NCBI RefSeq assembly: GCF_042466685.1
Contig: NZ_CP170448.1
Coordinates: 2,914,001-2,978,000 of the forward strand
Length of the DNA: 64,000 nt
Direction of reading: 5' to 3'
From: Vreelandella sp042466685
GTDB taxonomy: Bacteria > Pseudomonadota > Gammaproteobacteria > Pseudomonadales > Halomonadaceae
The notes under the pieces were generated by a model. That model saw only the letters and a program-made list of their open reading frames with translations. It did no database searches and was not told the origin of the DNA. Position numbers and translations under genes: made by a program. Shown in pieces: positions 47,822-56,860 of this stretch (positions are counted from its first letter, which is position 1; each line of letters opens with the position of its first letter).

Positions 47822-49522
47822 CTAAGCGGGAGCCAATAAACTCGCTGGGTGACGGGATTGTTCATGGTCATCAGGCACAGGGGCGTCTTGATGGCTAAGC
47901 TGCTCCCATTCGGGATAGTCGTCTTCCTCCCCATTGGCATGATATCGGCCTGCTTCACTTGCCTCCTCGACAACACTAAACTGGCCGGCATATTCACGCA
48001 TTTGCAAAGCTTCCTGGGACAACACCTCTGCGCTCTGGGCTACCTGATTGACTAAGCGCATGGTGTCTTGGGTAGCGGTATCAATCTGAGCAACCGCTTG
48101 GTTGACCTCTTCAATGCCTCGCCGCTGCTCCTCGGACGCATGAGTGATTTGCGTCATCAGCGTATCCACATTACTCGCTGCCTGCATAATGGCTCGAGTA
48201 TGTTCACCCGCTTGTTGCGATAATACGCTACCCTGCTGGACACTGGCACTCGATGCTTCAATGCGTGTCCGTATATCGCTGGCGGCATTGGCACTGCGCG
48301 TTGCCAGTGCACGCACCTCATTGGCCACCACCGCAAACCCACGGCCATGCTCACCGGCACGTGCAGCTTCAACCGATGCATTAAGCGCTAGAATATTGGT
48401 TTGGAAAGCAATGCTTTCAATCATGCGGATAATGCTTTGAATCTCTTCGGAGTGATTATTGATCACCTCCATGGTGGCGATAAACTGGCTAATTACCTCA
48501 TCACCCTGCCGCGCTTTGAGGGACACATCCGCCGTTGACTGATTAACATGTGCTGCGCTTTCAGCATTTTGGTTCACCGTGGCCGTTAGCTGCTCCAAGC
48601 TTGCCGCCATTTGCTGTAAGGCCGAGACCTGAGTGTCGGTTTGGCTCGCCAAAAGCTGGTTCTGCTCGGTCATCTCCTGACTATTGCTATATACCTGCTG
48701 GCTACTGGCATTGAGTCGATTAACCGTGGCCGTCAGCGAGTGCTGCATCTTATCCAGCTCACTAAATAGCTGACCAATTTCATTGGTTGAGTGCGCGGTG
48801 ACAGGCGTTGATAAATCACCATTAGCAATGCGCTGGAAGTGCCCAGTGATCACTTTCAACGGGCGAAGCACGTTTTTACGCACGCCCCATACCACTACCG
48901 CCACTACCAGCATCGCAGCGCCCAGTGCCGCTATCACGCCCCAAAAAAGCAGCGATGAAACCTGCTCAAAGCGTATAAGTAAATTGTTACCCCGCTGAGC
49001 GGAAGCACCTAAAAAAGCCTCGGCGCTCTCTACAAAGTGCTGGCTACTATCATCCACTCGCGACTCGCCCGAGAAAAAACCGGATATGTCGCGCTCTTCA
49101 AGCATCATCATTTGAAGATTGAGATTATTGTTAACGAATGATTGAAAATTCGACGCTAACTGATCAACCAGCGCCTGCTGATCGGCCTCAAAATCACTCT
49201 CTGTAAATTGAGAGAAATTCTCAGAGGCCAAGTCAAGCAACCGCTGGGCTTCTTCTATCAAGGGGTCAGGCCGATCAAATGAAGGGGTTCGGATTAACTC
49301 CGCAGCACGGTTCATCTGTATCCGCGCGCGCAATAGCTGGGAGTAGGCGCTATCCAGATTGCTTATTTGCGCCATGTCCCTTTTATGAAGGGAAGTAAAT
49401 GCCTCACGTCCAAAATGATTGGCGAACAGCCCCAGCGCGCCAATAACGACGACCAAGCCACTAAAGGCTACCAGTACCAGCGTCCAACTCACTTTAACGC
49501 TTAAGTTATTGAACCATTTCAT
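47822..49522 (-). CDS. methyl-accepting chemotaxis protein
   Basis: 566 residues. Transmembrane helices at about 11-34 and 188-212; between them is a periplasmic four-helix-bundle ligand domain of Tar type (SAYSQLLRARIQMNRAAELI). HAMP about 212-265, signalling coiled coil about 270-530 with the tip GRGFAVVANEVRALA. No CheR-binding pentapeptide at the C-terminus (ends LLAPA). It begins 25 bp behind arsC on the same strand, so it is likely read from the arsenic-responsive promoter. Ligand unknown. Confidence 0.95.
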   Translation of the reverse strand: MKWFNNLSVKVSWTLVLVAFSGLVVVIGALGLFANHFGREAFTSLHKRDMAQISNLDSAYSQLLRARIQMNRAAELIRTPSFDRPDPLIEEAQRLLDLASENFSQFTESDFEADQQALVDQLASNFQSFVNNNLNLQMMMLEERDISGFFSGESRVDDSSQHFVESAEAFLGASAQRGNNLLIRFEQVSSLLFWGVIAALGAAMLVVAVVVWGVRKNVLRPLKVITGHFQRIANGDLSTPVTAHSTNEIGQLFSELDKMQHSLTATVNRLNASSQQVYSNSQEMTEQNQLLASQTDTQVSALQQMAASLEQLTATVNQNAESAAHVNQSTADVSLKARQGDEVISQFIATMEVINNHSEEIQSIIRMIESIAFQTNILALNASVEAARAGEHGRGFAVVANEVRALATRSANAASDIRTRIEASSASVQQGSVLSQQAGEHTRAIMQAASNVDTLMTQITHASEEQRRGIEEVNQAVAQIDTATQDTMRLVNQVAQSAEVLSQEALQMREYAGQFSVVEEASEAGRYHANGEEDDYPEWEQLSHQDAPVPDDHEQSRHPASLLAPA

Positions 49523-49546
49523 CTCGACTCGCCCCTTGCAGTAAGT

Positions 49547-49960
49547 TTAATCAGAGGTGTGGAGGGGCAGCCAGAGCTGAAGGCGCCGACGAATCTCTAA
49601 TAACGCCTGCTCATAAGCGTCTGCCCTGCCAATCAGACGAGGGTCACGAATATCCCAGAACAGCACGTCGGCCGCCTTCCCCTGCCAATCGCGGCAGGCT
49701 TGCTGGGCCTTATCACACAGCACAATGACAAAATCGAAAGTTTCGCTTTCAAATTCGTCCAACGCCTTACTGCGTAGACCATCGGTAGGCAGGCCCTGCT
49801 TGCGCAACACTTCAAGTGTCAATGCATGGGGTTCATCGGGTTCAGAACCCGCGCTATACGCTTCAAAGCGATCAGCTGCCATATGGCGAAGCAGCGCTTC
49901 ACCCATCAGAGACCGTGCAGAGTTAGCATTGCAAAGGAACAACACGCGGCGCTTCGTCAT
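49547..49960 (-). CDS. arsC: ArsC, thioredoxin-dependent arsenate reductase (low-molecular-weight phosphatase fold)
   Basis: 137 residues from ATG 49960 (AGAGG upstream); the longer frame to 49996 is not used. Phosphatase loop C10-NANSA-R16, and the redox pair C82 and C89 on the second strand, exactly at the positions of S. aureus pI258 ArsC. WDIRDP gives the general acid Asp. It reduces arsenate to arsenite with thioredoxin. First gene of the minus arm, divergent from arsH across an inverted-repeat operator. Confidence 0.94.
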   Translation of the reverse strand: MTKRRVLFLCNANSARSLMGEALLRHMAADRFEAYSAGSEPDEPHALTLEVLRKQGLPTDGLRSKALDEFESETFDFVIVLCDKAQQACRDWQGKAADVLFWDIRDPRLIGRADAYEQALLEIRRRLQLWLPLHTSD

Positions 49961-50047
49961 AAATAAACAGCCTCTTATGTAGTTAGTGGCTGCCACTCTA
50001 CGCCCGCTTCATGACGGCAATATTGCAAACAGACAGTAGCGCTAGAA

Positions 50048-50067
50048 ATATACGAAAAAACATATAT
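50048..50067. promoter_or_regulatory. ArsR-type operator candidate in the arsC/arsH intergenic region
   Basis: ATATACG-N6-CATATAT, an inverted repeat with 6 of 7 symmetric pairs and an all-A spacer. ArsR sites commonly have AT-rich halves of this kind. The same halves recur before gapdh-arsJ at 56813-56832. It lies 45 bp before the arsH ATG and 88 bp before the arsC ATG, so it may control both. Confidence 0.6.
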
Positions 50068-50111
50068 GATAAGGTCAGCAACCTAACATGACTTGAAACG
50101 GGTAAGCCGAG

Positions 50112-50849
50112 ATGACCTCACCGACTGACTTTTCAAACCTAAATGATTTACCCAACATAGATGCGGAACTCTTTTCCCCTCCCAGCAGCGAGCGGTTGGG
50201 CATCCCGCAAGGCGCTGCACACGCGCCAAAAATATCGCTGCTGTACGGCTCCCTGCGTGAACGCTCTTTCAGCCGTTTAGCGGTGGAGGAAGCCGCGCGC
50301 TTGCTCAATGCCATGGGTGCAGAAACGCGCATCTTTGACCCTAGAGGGCTGCCATTACCGGATAGTGAAGAGGCCAGTCACCCCAAAGTCGACGAACTAC
50401 GCACACTAGCCCAATGGGCCGAAGGCATGGTGTGGTGCTCCCCGGAACGCCATGGGGCCATGACCGGCATTATGAAAGCGCAAATAGACTGGATCCCGCT
50501 CTCCCTAGGCGGCGTACGCCCCACCCAAGGAAAGACATTGGCCGTGATGCAGGTATGCGGCGGTTCACAATCCTTCAATACTGTCAACCAACTGCGCATT
50601 CTTGGACGCTGGATGCGTATGCTGACGATTCCCAATCAATCCTCTGTGCCCAAAGCCTTTATGGAATTTGATGATAACGACCGCATGAAAGCCTCCCCTT
50701 TCTACGACCGTATCGTCGATGTTATGGAAGAGCTGGTGAAATTCACGCTGCTGGTGCGTGACCGCAGCGAACTGATGACGGATCGTTACTCGGAGCGTAA
50801 AGAGAGCGCTGAAGAAGTTTCAAAACGGGTTAATCAACGAGCTATCTAA
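50112..50849 (+). CDS. arsH: ArsH, NADPH-dependent FMN reductase / organoarsenical oxidase
   Basis: 245 residues, typical ArsH length. Flavodoxin-like fold: ISLLYGSLRERSFSRLAVEEAARLL (FMN phosphate loop GSLRERSFS), MVWCSPERHGAMTGIMKAQIDWIPLS and LAVMQVCGGSQSFNTVNQLR, all ArsH hallmarks. ArsH oxidises trivalent organoarsenicals with NADPH and flavin. First gene of the plus arm; acr3 follows after 13 bp. Confidence 0.95.
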   Translation: MTSPTDFSNLNDLPNIDAELFSPPSSERLGIPQGAAHAPKISLLYGSLRERSFSRLAVEEAARLLNAMGAETRIFDPRGLPLPDSEEASHPKVDELRTLAQWAEGMVWCSPERHGAMTGIMKAQIDWIPLSLGGVRPTQGKTLAVMQVCGGSQSFNTVNQLRILGRWMRMLTIPNQSSVPKAFMEFDDNDRMKASPFYDRIVDVMEELVKFTLLVRDRSELMTDRYSERKESAEEVSKRVNQRAI

Positions 50850-50862
50850 TCAGGAGCTTCAC

Positions 50863-51939
50863 ATGTCAGCACTGCAAGATAACGCATCGCCCTCCACTGC
50901 CGAAGGCATGGGAGTCTTTGAACGCTACCTCTCACTATGGGTAGCCCTTGCCATTGTGGTGGGCATTTTAGTCGGGCAATTTATCCCAGCGGTACCGGAA
51001 ACGCTGTCACGCTTTGAAGTGGCGCAGGTGTCGATACCCGTGGCGATACTCATCTGGGCGATGATATTCCCCATGATGGCGCAAATTGACTTTACCTCCT
51101 TATTAGGTGTCCGGCGCCAGCCAAAAGGGTTGGTCATCACGACCTCCGTTAACTGGTTGATCAAACCCTTCACTATGTTCGCCATCTCCTGGCTATTTCT
51201 GATGGTGATCTTTCGGCCCTTTATTCCCGCCGAGTTAGCCAGTCAGTATCTAGCAGGAGCGATTCTGTTGGGCGCCGCGCCGTGTACCGCCATGGTGTTT
51301 GTGTGGAGCTACCTGACCCGTGGCGATGCCGCCTACACCCTGGTGCAAGTCGCTCTCAACGACCTGATCATGCTGTTTGCCTTTGCTCCCATTGTGGTTT
51401 TCCTACTGGGTATTTCCAATATTCAGGTCCCCTGGGATACCGTCGCCCTATCAGTGATTCTGTATATAGTGATTCCCCTTGCGGCGGGCTATATCACCCG
51501 GCAAACCCTGATCAAAAAGCACGGCGCCGAGTGGTACGACAACGTGTTTATGAAGCGCGTTGGCCCGATCACCCCGATTGGCTTGATCATTACTCTGGTA
51601 CTGCTGTTCGCCTTCCAGGGCGAGGTGATTCTCAATAATCCGCTGCATATAGTGCTGATCGCGATCCCGCTGATTATTCAGACGTTTCTGATCTTCTTTA
51701 TTGCCTATGGCTGGGCAAAAGCCTGGAAGTTGCCGCACAATATTGCCGCCCCGGGGGCGATGATTGGTGCGAGCAATTTCTTTGAGTTAGCCGTCGCGGC
51801 AGCGATTGCGCTGTTTGGCTTACAGTCAGGTGCGGCACTGGCCACTGTTGTGGGCGTTTTGGTCGAAGTACCGTTAATGCTGGCGCTGGTAAGAATTGCC
51901 AATAAAACCCGCCACCATTTTCCGGCAGACGCTCATTAA
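50863..51939 (+). CDS. ACR3-family arsenite efflux transporter
   Basis: 358 residues, ten transmembrane helices. The conserved C141 sits in LLGAAPCTAMVFVWSYLTRGD, which holds the family cysteine needed for arsenite transport. A second marker, NFFELAVAAAIALFG, is in helix 9. Start AGGAG..ATG. It exports arsenite using the proton-motive force. Centre of the plus arm between arsH and the flavin reductase. Confidence 0.95.
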   Translation: MSALQDNASPSTAEGMGVFERYLSLWVALAIVVGILVGQFIPAVPETLSRFEVAQVSIPVAILIWAMIFPMMAQIDFTSLLGVRRQPKGLVITTSVNWLIKPFTMFAISWLFLMVIFRPFIPAELASQYLAGAILLGAAPCTAMVFVWSYLTRGDAAYTLVQVALNDLIMLFAFAPIVVFLLGISNIQVPWDTVALSVILYIVIPLAAGYITRQTLIKKHGAEWYDNVFMKRVGPITPIGLIITLVLLFAFQGEVILNNPLHIVLIAIPLIIQTFLIFFIAYGWAKAWKLPHNIAAPGAMIGASNFFELAVAAAIALFGLQSGAALATVVGVLVEVPLMLALVRIANKTRHHFPADAH

Positions 51940-51954
51940 TCGGGAGTAAGGGCT

Positions 51955-52623
51955 ATGGCTCACTATTTGGTATTTCTAGGCTCAACCCGCACCAGTACAC
52001 CGCCCTCCCCGGCGCGTCTCGGCGAGCGGGTAGCAAAGGCCTGCGAGCGCTTGCTTTCATCGTTACCGCATACCACGGCTGAAATCATTGACCCACTGGC
52101 ACTAAACTTAAGCGATCCGTTTAAGCCGCATTTTGCTTACGCAAAAGCCGATGCGCCGGAGGACTTAGCAGCGCTTGCTGACAAAATCGCCGCTGCCGAT
52201 GGCTACGTGATGGTCAGCCCTGAATATAACCACTCCTTGAGCCCGGCACTTAGCCATTTGCTTAATCACTTTGGGGCTTCACTGTTTGCGTTTAAGCCCA
52301 GCGCCATCGTGACCTATTCGATGGGTCAGTGGGGCGGCGTGCGCGCCGGTGTTGCCATGCGCGCGTTTCTCTCCGAGCTTGGCTGCCTGCCCGTATCCGC
52401 CATGATTCATATACCTAAAGCCCAGGAGGCACTAAACGAAGAGGGGCAATTTGAGCAAGAGCAGGAACGTTGGGAAAGCTATTTTGGCCGCACGTTAGGC
52501 CAACTCATGTGGTGGGCGGAAGCCGCGGCTAGCTATAAACAGCAGGTAGATCCAACGCGGGTATCGCCCGCTTTTAAAACCGCGCCCTCGCAACGCAACG
52601 CGCCCGGCAGTGAAAGCAACTAA
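51955..52623 (+). CDS. NAD(P)H-dependent FMN reductase family protein
   Basis: 222 residues, flavodoxin-like: LVFLGSTRTSTPPSPARLGERV (phosphate loop), GYVMVSPEYNHSLSPALSHLLNHF and MGQWGGVRAGVAMRAFLSELG. It belongs to the general NADPH-FMN reductase group rather than ArsH. It may supply reduced flavin or handle quinones. A second reductase within an ars arm is not universal. It is cotranscribed with acr3 (15 bp gap). Confidence 0.85.
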   Translation: MAHYLVFLGSTRTSTPPSPARLGERVAKACERLLSSLPHTTAEIIDPLALNLSDPFKPHFAYAKADAPEDLAALADKIAAADGYVMVSPEYNHSLSPALSHLLNHFGASLFAFKPSAIVTYSMGQWGGVRAGVAMRAFLSELGCLPVSAMIHIPKAQEALNEEGQFEQEQERWESYFGRTLGQLMWWAEAAASYKQQVDPTRVSPAFKTAPSQRNAPGSESN

Positions 52624-52640
52624 TTAATCGTGAGGACACC

Positions 52641-53048
52641 ATGCCCGTCATTATTTACCACAACCCCAACTGCGGTACGTCGCGCAACACCCTGGCGATG
52701 ATCGAAGCCTCTGGCGAAGCGCCGGAGGTGATCCATTATCTGGAAACACCGCCCAGCCGGGAAGAGTTGGAAAAGCTGTTGACGATGATGCAGATCTCAC
52801 CCAGGGAGCTACTACGTCGCAAAGGTACTCCCTATGACGAACTTAAATTGGATGATCCTTTATTGAGCGACGATCAACTTATCGACGCCATGATGGCCCA
52901 CCCGTTTCTGATTAATCGCCCTATTGTGGTGACCAATAAAGGCACACGCCTGTGCCGCCCTTCCGAGCAGGTATTAGCGCTATTGGAAAAACCGATCAAA
53001 CACTTCACCAAAGAAGACGGTGAAACCATTTACTATCCAGCGCAGTAA
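52641..53048 (+). CDS. arsC: ArsC, glutaredoxin-dependent arsenate reductase
   Basis: 135 residues. C11 in HNPNCGTSRNT is the catalytic residue (C12 in plasmid R773 ArsC). The arginines that bind arsenate are in LLRRKGTPY, LINRPIVV and LCRPSE. The fold is unrelated to the ArsC at 49547, so the locus carries two independent arsenate reductases. Needs glutathione and glutaredoxin. 17 bp behind the flavin reductase. Confidence 0.95.
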   Translation: MPVIIYHNPNCGTSRNTLAMIEASGEAPEVIHYLETPPSREELEKLLTMMQISPRELLRRKGTPYDELKLDDPLLSDDQLIDAMMAHPFLINRPIVVTNKGTRLCRPSEQVLALLEKPIKHFTKEDGETIYYPAQ

Positions 53049-53075
53049 TGTCGTCACCATGATAAGGGGTGCGCA

Positions 53076-53384
53076 ATGGATAAAGTAATTGATATAAGCA
53101 GCAACGCATTAGACTTCATCAAACAACAAGGTGGCATCGTCACTGTTCGGCTTTCCCCCAAGTATGGTTGCTGTGGAGGGCGCACCAATATTGCCGTCGC
53201 CGAGGCGAGCACACCCGCGAACCCTGCGCTTTACCAACGCCATTGTGATGAAGATATAACCCTATTTATTGCACAAGAGCTTGCCTACCAAGGGCTGCGT
53301 GTTGACGTTGAGGGGTTTTGGAAGCTGCGCCACCTTTATGTGGAGAGCCTACCCCTGCAACCGAGGCACACGAATACACACTAG
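53076..53384 (+). CDS. CC/Se-motif family protein (Cys-Cys form)
   Basis: 102 residues. The motif YGCCGGRT places C32-C33 after a strand (GGIVTVRLSP); in this small family the second Cys can be selenocysteine. Here both are cysteine codons (TGC TGT). The start VIDISSNALDFIKQQGG fits the family. The middle has a lone C57. A chalcogen or metalloid-binding or redox role is an inference from the vicinal cysteines and the ars context. Its last 36 bp overlap the converging MFS gene. Confidence 0.8.
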   Translation: MDKVIDISSNALDFIKQQGGIVTVRLSPKYGCCGGRTNIAVAEASTPANPALYQRHCDEDITLFIAQELAYQGLRVDVEGFWKLRHLYVESLPLQPRHTNTH

Positions 53385-54512
53385 TGCCAAACACGCCACC
53401 AGCATCAACCCAGTGGTCAGCCATAGCGCCCCAGCACCATTATGCTCTATCAATAAGCCAAACAGCAGCGGCGCAAAGGCTTGCGCGGCCCTTGCCGGGG
53501 CGATAATCAAGCCCTGGCGCTGACCAAACCCTTTCGGGCCAAACAGCGCCAGCGGCAGCGTGCCGGAGGCAATGGTCATCATGCCATTGCCCGCCCCATG
53601 CAGTAGCGCAAAGCCCGCAGCGGGCATACCCATGGTGGCTAGCAGTGCCGCACCTAGAGGGTGGAGCGTGGTGGCCACACGTGCGGCAACAAGCGGATGC
53701 AAGTGACGCAGCAGCGCAAATTCCCCCACCCTAGCGGCCACTTGCGCTGGGCCAACAAGCGCCGCCGCTGCAACGGCAACTGAAAGCGACACGCCGGTTT
53801 CCTGGAGAAGCCTGGGCAGGTGAGCCGCCATCGCCGTTGAGACAAACCAGCCCGCAGCAAATACATAGGCTAATAGCACCATCGCCAGACGTGGCCGCTC
53901 TGGTGATGGCGCTGATTTTTCGTCATTAAAATGGTGGGGGCTATCACCGGCTTTGGGCAGGTGAGCATTTAGCGGTAGACCTATCACTATATGCAGAACA
54001 GCCCAGACGCCGCAGGCGGCTCGCCAGCCGAACTCATTTTCCAACAAGGCCGTTAGTGGCCAACCGATAGTGCTGGCAAACCCTGCCAGTAGCGTCACAC
54101 CGGTAATGGAAGCGCGGGCGCTGCGACCTAAAAGCCGCCCGAGGGTAGCAAAGGCGGCGTCGTATAGCCCCATCGCCATGCCCACACCGGTAATCAGCCA
54201 GGCAAACATTAGGCTTAACAAACCTTGGGACAGCGCCATGATGATCAGGCCAAGTGCCAAGACAGCGTTGGACGACATCAGCACACCTCGCCCGCCTTGC
54301 TGGTCAATTAAGCACCCCACGCTGGGCCCTAGCATAGCGGTTAACAACAAAGCCGCTGAGAATGCCGCGAATATCCAGCTTGGTGATATCCCCAGCTCGC
54401 AAGCCATGGGCACCGCCAGGATAGCGGGTAAGTAGTAACTAGAGGCCCAGGCAAGCGTTTGCGCGCTGCCTAAGGTGAGCGTTAACCCCAGCCTGGGCGT
54501 TGAGCGGATCAT
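53349..54512 (-). CDS. MFS transporter in the arsenic locus
   Basis: 387 residues, about twelve transmembrane helices, MFS type (LTGVTLLAGFASTIGWPLTALLE-like helix 5 and VGPAQVAARVGEF in the second half). Its ATG overlaps the arsJ stop by 4 nt (ATGA), so it is translated together with arsJ. Substrate unknown; the operon suggests arsenic or phosphate esters. It is not ArsJ-like in sequence. Confidence 0.87.
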   Translation of the reverse strand: MIRSTPRLGLTLTLGSAQTLAWASSYYLPAILAVPMACELGISPSWIFAAFSAALLLTAMLGPSVGCLIDQQGGRGVLMSSNAVLALGLIIMALSQGLLSLMFAWLITGVGMAMGLYDAAFATLGRLLGRSARASITGVTLLAGFASTIGWPLTALLENEFGWRAACGVWAVLHIVIGLPLNAHLPKAGDSPHHFNDEKSAPSPERPRLAMVLLAYVFAAGWFVSTAMAAHLPRLLQETGVSLSVAVAAAALVGPAQVAARVGEFALLRHLHPLVAARVATTLHPLGAALLATMGMPAAGFALLHGAGNGMMTIASGTLPLALFGPKGFGQRQGLIIAPARAAQAFAPLLFGLLIEHNGAGALWLTTGLMLVACLALVCIRVPRLQG

Positions 54513-55732
54513 GCGACTTGTCTAGGCAACGCCAGGGCCATTAACGCACTGGAAGCCACCAAGGCCGCGGACACCCACAGGCAGGCGCTAAGCCCGTAGG
54601 CCATATACAACCAGCCCGACAGCAGCGTGCCCACTAAACGCCCCATGGCATTGGCCATGTAATAAAAGCCAACATCCATAGAAACGCCGTCGGCGCGGGC
54701 ATAATGGACGATCAAATAGCTGTGCCAGCTGGAGTTAATCGCAAACAGCACCCCAAAGGCGAGCAGCCCGACGACCAGCCAGCCCACTTGCGCCAAGGGC
54801 AGCATCGCCAACAGAACCGCCAGCACTGCCAGCGCCGCAGCCCAGCCTGCGGTAAGCGCCCGAGCATCGCCTTTGATCAGCCGGGTTAATTTAGGCGCCT
54901 GAGTTTGCACCCCACCGTAGCCAATAACCCACACCGCTAGCAGCCCACCCACCGTCCAGTGCGTCCAGCCGTGCTGGTCATATAAAAACACTGGCAGCGC
55001 TACGACAAACCACACATCCCGCGCCGCAAACAGGCAAAAACGCGCTGCGGAGAGCACGTTAATCGCACGTGATTTCGAGAAGATTTCGGAGAACTTGGGT
55101 TTAACTTTCTGGCGGCCTAAATCCGCCTTGAGCCGCAGTAGCGAAAGCAGCAACACGCCGCCCAGCATCACTGCCATCACCAACACTGCGGCCTGGAAGC
55201 CAATCAACGTTAACAGTAGCCCGCCGACAAAAAAGCCCAGCCCCTTCAGCGCATTTTTAGAGCCGGTCAGCATCGCTACCCAGCGATAGAGCGAGCTATT
55301 GGCGTTGGCGCTCTCCTTGGGCACCAGAACCTTAACGGCGCTTTTTGCGCTCATTTTGTTGAGATCTTTGGCAATCCCTGAAAGCGCTTGAGCGGCCATG
55401 ACCCAGGCAACGGTCAGCAGGTTCGCGGGCACCATCAACATGGCGAGCGCTATAATTTGTAGGCCAAGCCCTACATTCATGGTGCGATTAAGCCCCAGTC
55501 GCGCGCCCAGCCAGCCACCTACAAGATTCGTCACCACGCCAAAGGCTTCGTAAAACAGAAACAGCATGGCGATTTCTAGTGGCGAGTAACCCAACTGGTG
55601 GAAGTGCATCACCACCAGCATGCGCAACGCGCCGTCGGTGACCGTAAACGCCCAGTAGTTGCCGGTAATCAGCATGTATTGACGCACCTCGGAAGGTAGC
55701 GCCTTCACCCTTGCGAGCATAGATTCAGCCAC
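54509..55732 (-). CDS. arsJ: ArsJ, 1-arseno-3-phosphoglycerate exporter (MFS)
   Basis: 407 residues from GTG 55732 (AGGTGG upstream; an ATG at 55720 is an alternative). Characteristic ArsJ opening LITGNYWAFTVTDGALRMLVVMHFHQLGYSPLEIAMLFLFYE and the inner motif ALSGIAKDLNKMSAKSAVK. It pumps out the unstable arsenate ester made by the neighbouring GAPDH, removing arsenate without reduction. The start region overlaps the gapdh stop, so the two are translationally coupled. Confidence 0.95.
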   Translation of the reverse strand: MAESMLARVKALPSEVRQYMLITGNYWAFTVTDGALRMLVVMHFHQLGYSPLEIAMLFLFYEAFGVVTNLVGGWLGARLGLNRTMNVGLGLQIIALAMLMVPANLLTVAWVMAAQALSGIAKDLNKMSAKSAVKVLVPKESANANSSLYRWVAMLTGSKNALKGLGFFVGGLLLTLIGFQAAVLVMAVMLGGVLLLSLLRLKADLGRQKVKPKFSEIFSKSRAINVLSAARFCLFAARDVWFVVALPVFLYDQHGWTHWTVGGLLAVWVIGYGGVQTQAPKLTRLIKGDARALTAGWAAALAVLAVLLAMLPLAQVGWLVVGLLAFGVLFAINSSWHSYLIVHYARADGVSMDVGFYYMANAMGRLVGTLLSGWLYMAYGLSACLWVSAALVASSALMALALPRQVA

Positions 55733-56756
55733 GACCCACCTGCTCACGCCCAACCTTCAGGGCCAGCTCGGCGGTGCGGTTGGCGTACCCCCACTCGTTG
55801 TCGTACCAGGCATAGAGTTTTAGCTGGGTGCCGTTGATCACCATGGTAGAGAGCGCATCTATGATTGAGCTGCGCGGGTCGGTGCGGTAATCAATCGACA
55901 CTAGCGGGCGCTCTTCATAGCCCAAAATACCGGCAAGCTCGCCATCAGCGGCGGCTTTTAGCGCCTGATTGACCTCTTCGACGCTCACCTCACGTTCAAG
56001 CTCAAACACCATATCGGTAAGCGATGCATTGGCCAGTGGCACCCGTATCGCATGGCCGTTTAGCTTGCCTTCCAGCTCGGGGAAAATCGCGGTGATGGCT
56101 TTTGCCGAACCGGTTGTAGTGGGAATCAGGCTCATACCGCAGGCGCGGGCGCGACGAAGGTCTTTATGCGGTGCATCGAGTATCGTTTGAGTATTGGTAA
56201 TGTCGTGTACCGTGGTCATGGAACCGTGGCGGATACCAAAGGTTTCCTGGATCACTTTAACCACTGGCGCCAAGCAGTTGGTGGTGCAACTGGCAGCAGT
56301 GACGATCTTATGCTGAGCAGGGTCATAAAGATGGTCGTTCACCCCCACTACCACGTTAAGCACACCCGGATCTTTTACTGGCGCACTGACCACTATCCGC
56401 CCTACCCCTTGATCAAGATAAGGCTGCAACTTTGCGGTGGTTTTCATTTTGCCCGAGCACTCGATCACTACATCGCAGCCTGACCAGTCGCTATCGGCTA
56501 TAGCTTTATTGGCGCTGAAGGCGATGGATTGGTCATCGATAAAGATAGCGTTATCCGTTGCCTCAATGCCTTTCCCCGGTGACCAGTGCCCGTGCACCGA
56601 ATCAAACTCCAGCAGATGGGCAAAGGTGGCTGCATCGCCGCCGGGATCATTGATACGCGCCAGCTCCACGTCACCAGAGGCCACCTTTACCCACAGGCTG
56701 CGCAGTGCCAAGCGCCCAATACGTCCAAAACCGTTGATACCGATACGTAGTGCCAC
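55725..56756 (-). CDS. ArsJ-associated glyceraldehyde-3-phosphate dehydrogenase
   Basis: 343 residues from GTG 56756, which has AGGAGG 5 nt upstream; the longer frame to 56816 overlaps the promoter and is rejected. NAD fold GINGFGRIGRLALR, catalytic C157 in ASCTTNCLAP, substrate-site motif HGSMTTVHDITNTQ. With arsenate in place of phosphate this enzyme yields 1-arseno-3-phosphoglycerate, the ArsJ substrate. Context with arsJ marks it as the ars-specific copy rather than the glycolytic one. Confidence 0.94.
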   Translation of the reverse strand: MALRIGINGFGRIGRLALRSLWVKVASGDVELARINDPGGDAATFAHLLEFDSVHGHWSPGKGIEATDNAIFIDDQSIAFSANKAIADSDWSGCDVVIECSGKMKTTAKLQPYLDQGVGRIVVSAPVKDPGVLNVVVGVNDHLYDPAQHKIVTAASCTTNCLAPVVKVIQETFGIRHGSMTTVHDITNTQTILDAPHKDLRRARACGMSLIPTTTGSAKAITAIFPELEGKLNGHAIRVPLANASLTDMVFELEREVSVEEVNQALKAAADGELAGILGYEERPLVSIDYRTDPRSSIIDALSTMVINGTQLKLYAWYDNEWGYANRTAELALKVGREQVGRG

Positions 56757-56812
56757 AGGAGCCTCCTGAGCTAACTGATTTAAGCCATTTAATACGGGAA
56801 AGCATAACGGCC

Positions 56813-56832
56813 ACATACGCTAAAACATATAT
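56813..56832. promoter_or_regulatory. second ArsR-type operator candidate, before gapdh-arsJ
   Basis: ACATACG-N6-CATATAT shares both halves (ATACG and CATATAT, same 6-bp spacing) with the site at 50048. On the minus strand it directly follows a TTTAAT box with a TTGTTT 17 bp before it (the latter weak). Likely the same repressor controls both arms. Confidence 0.6.
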
Positions 56833-56860
56833 TAAAGGGTAAAAAAATTGACTAAACAAT

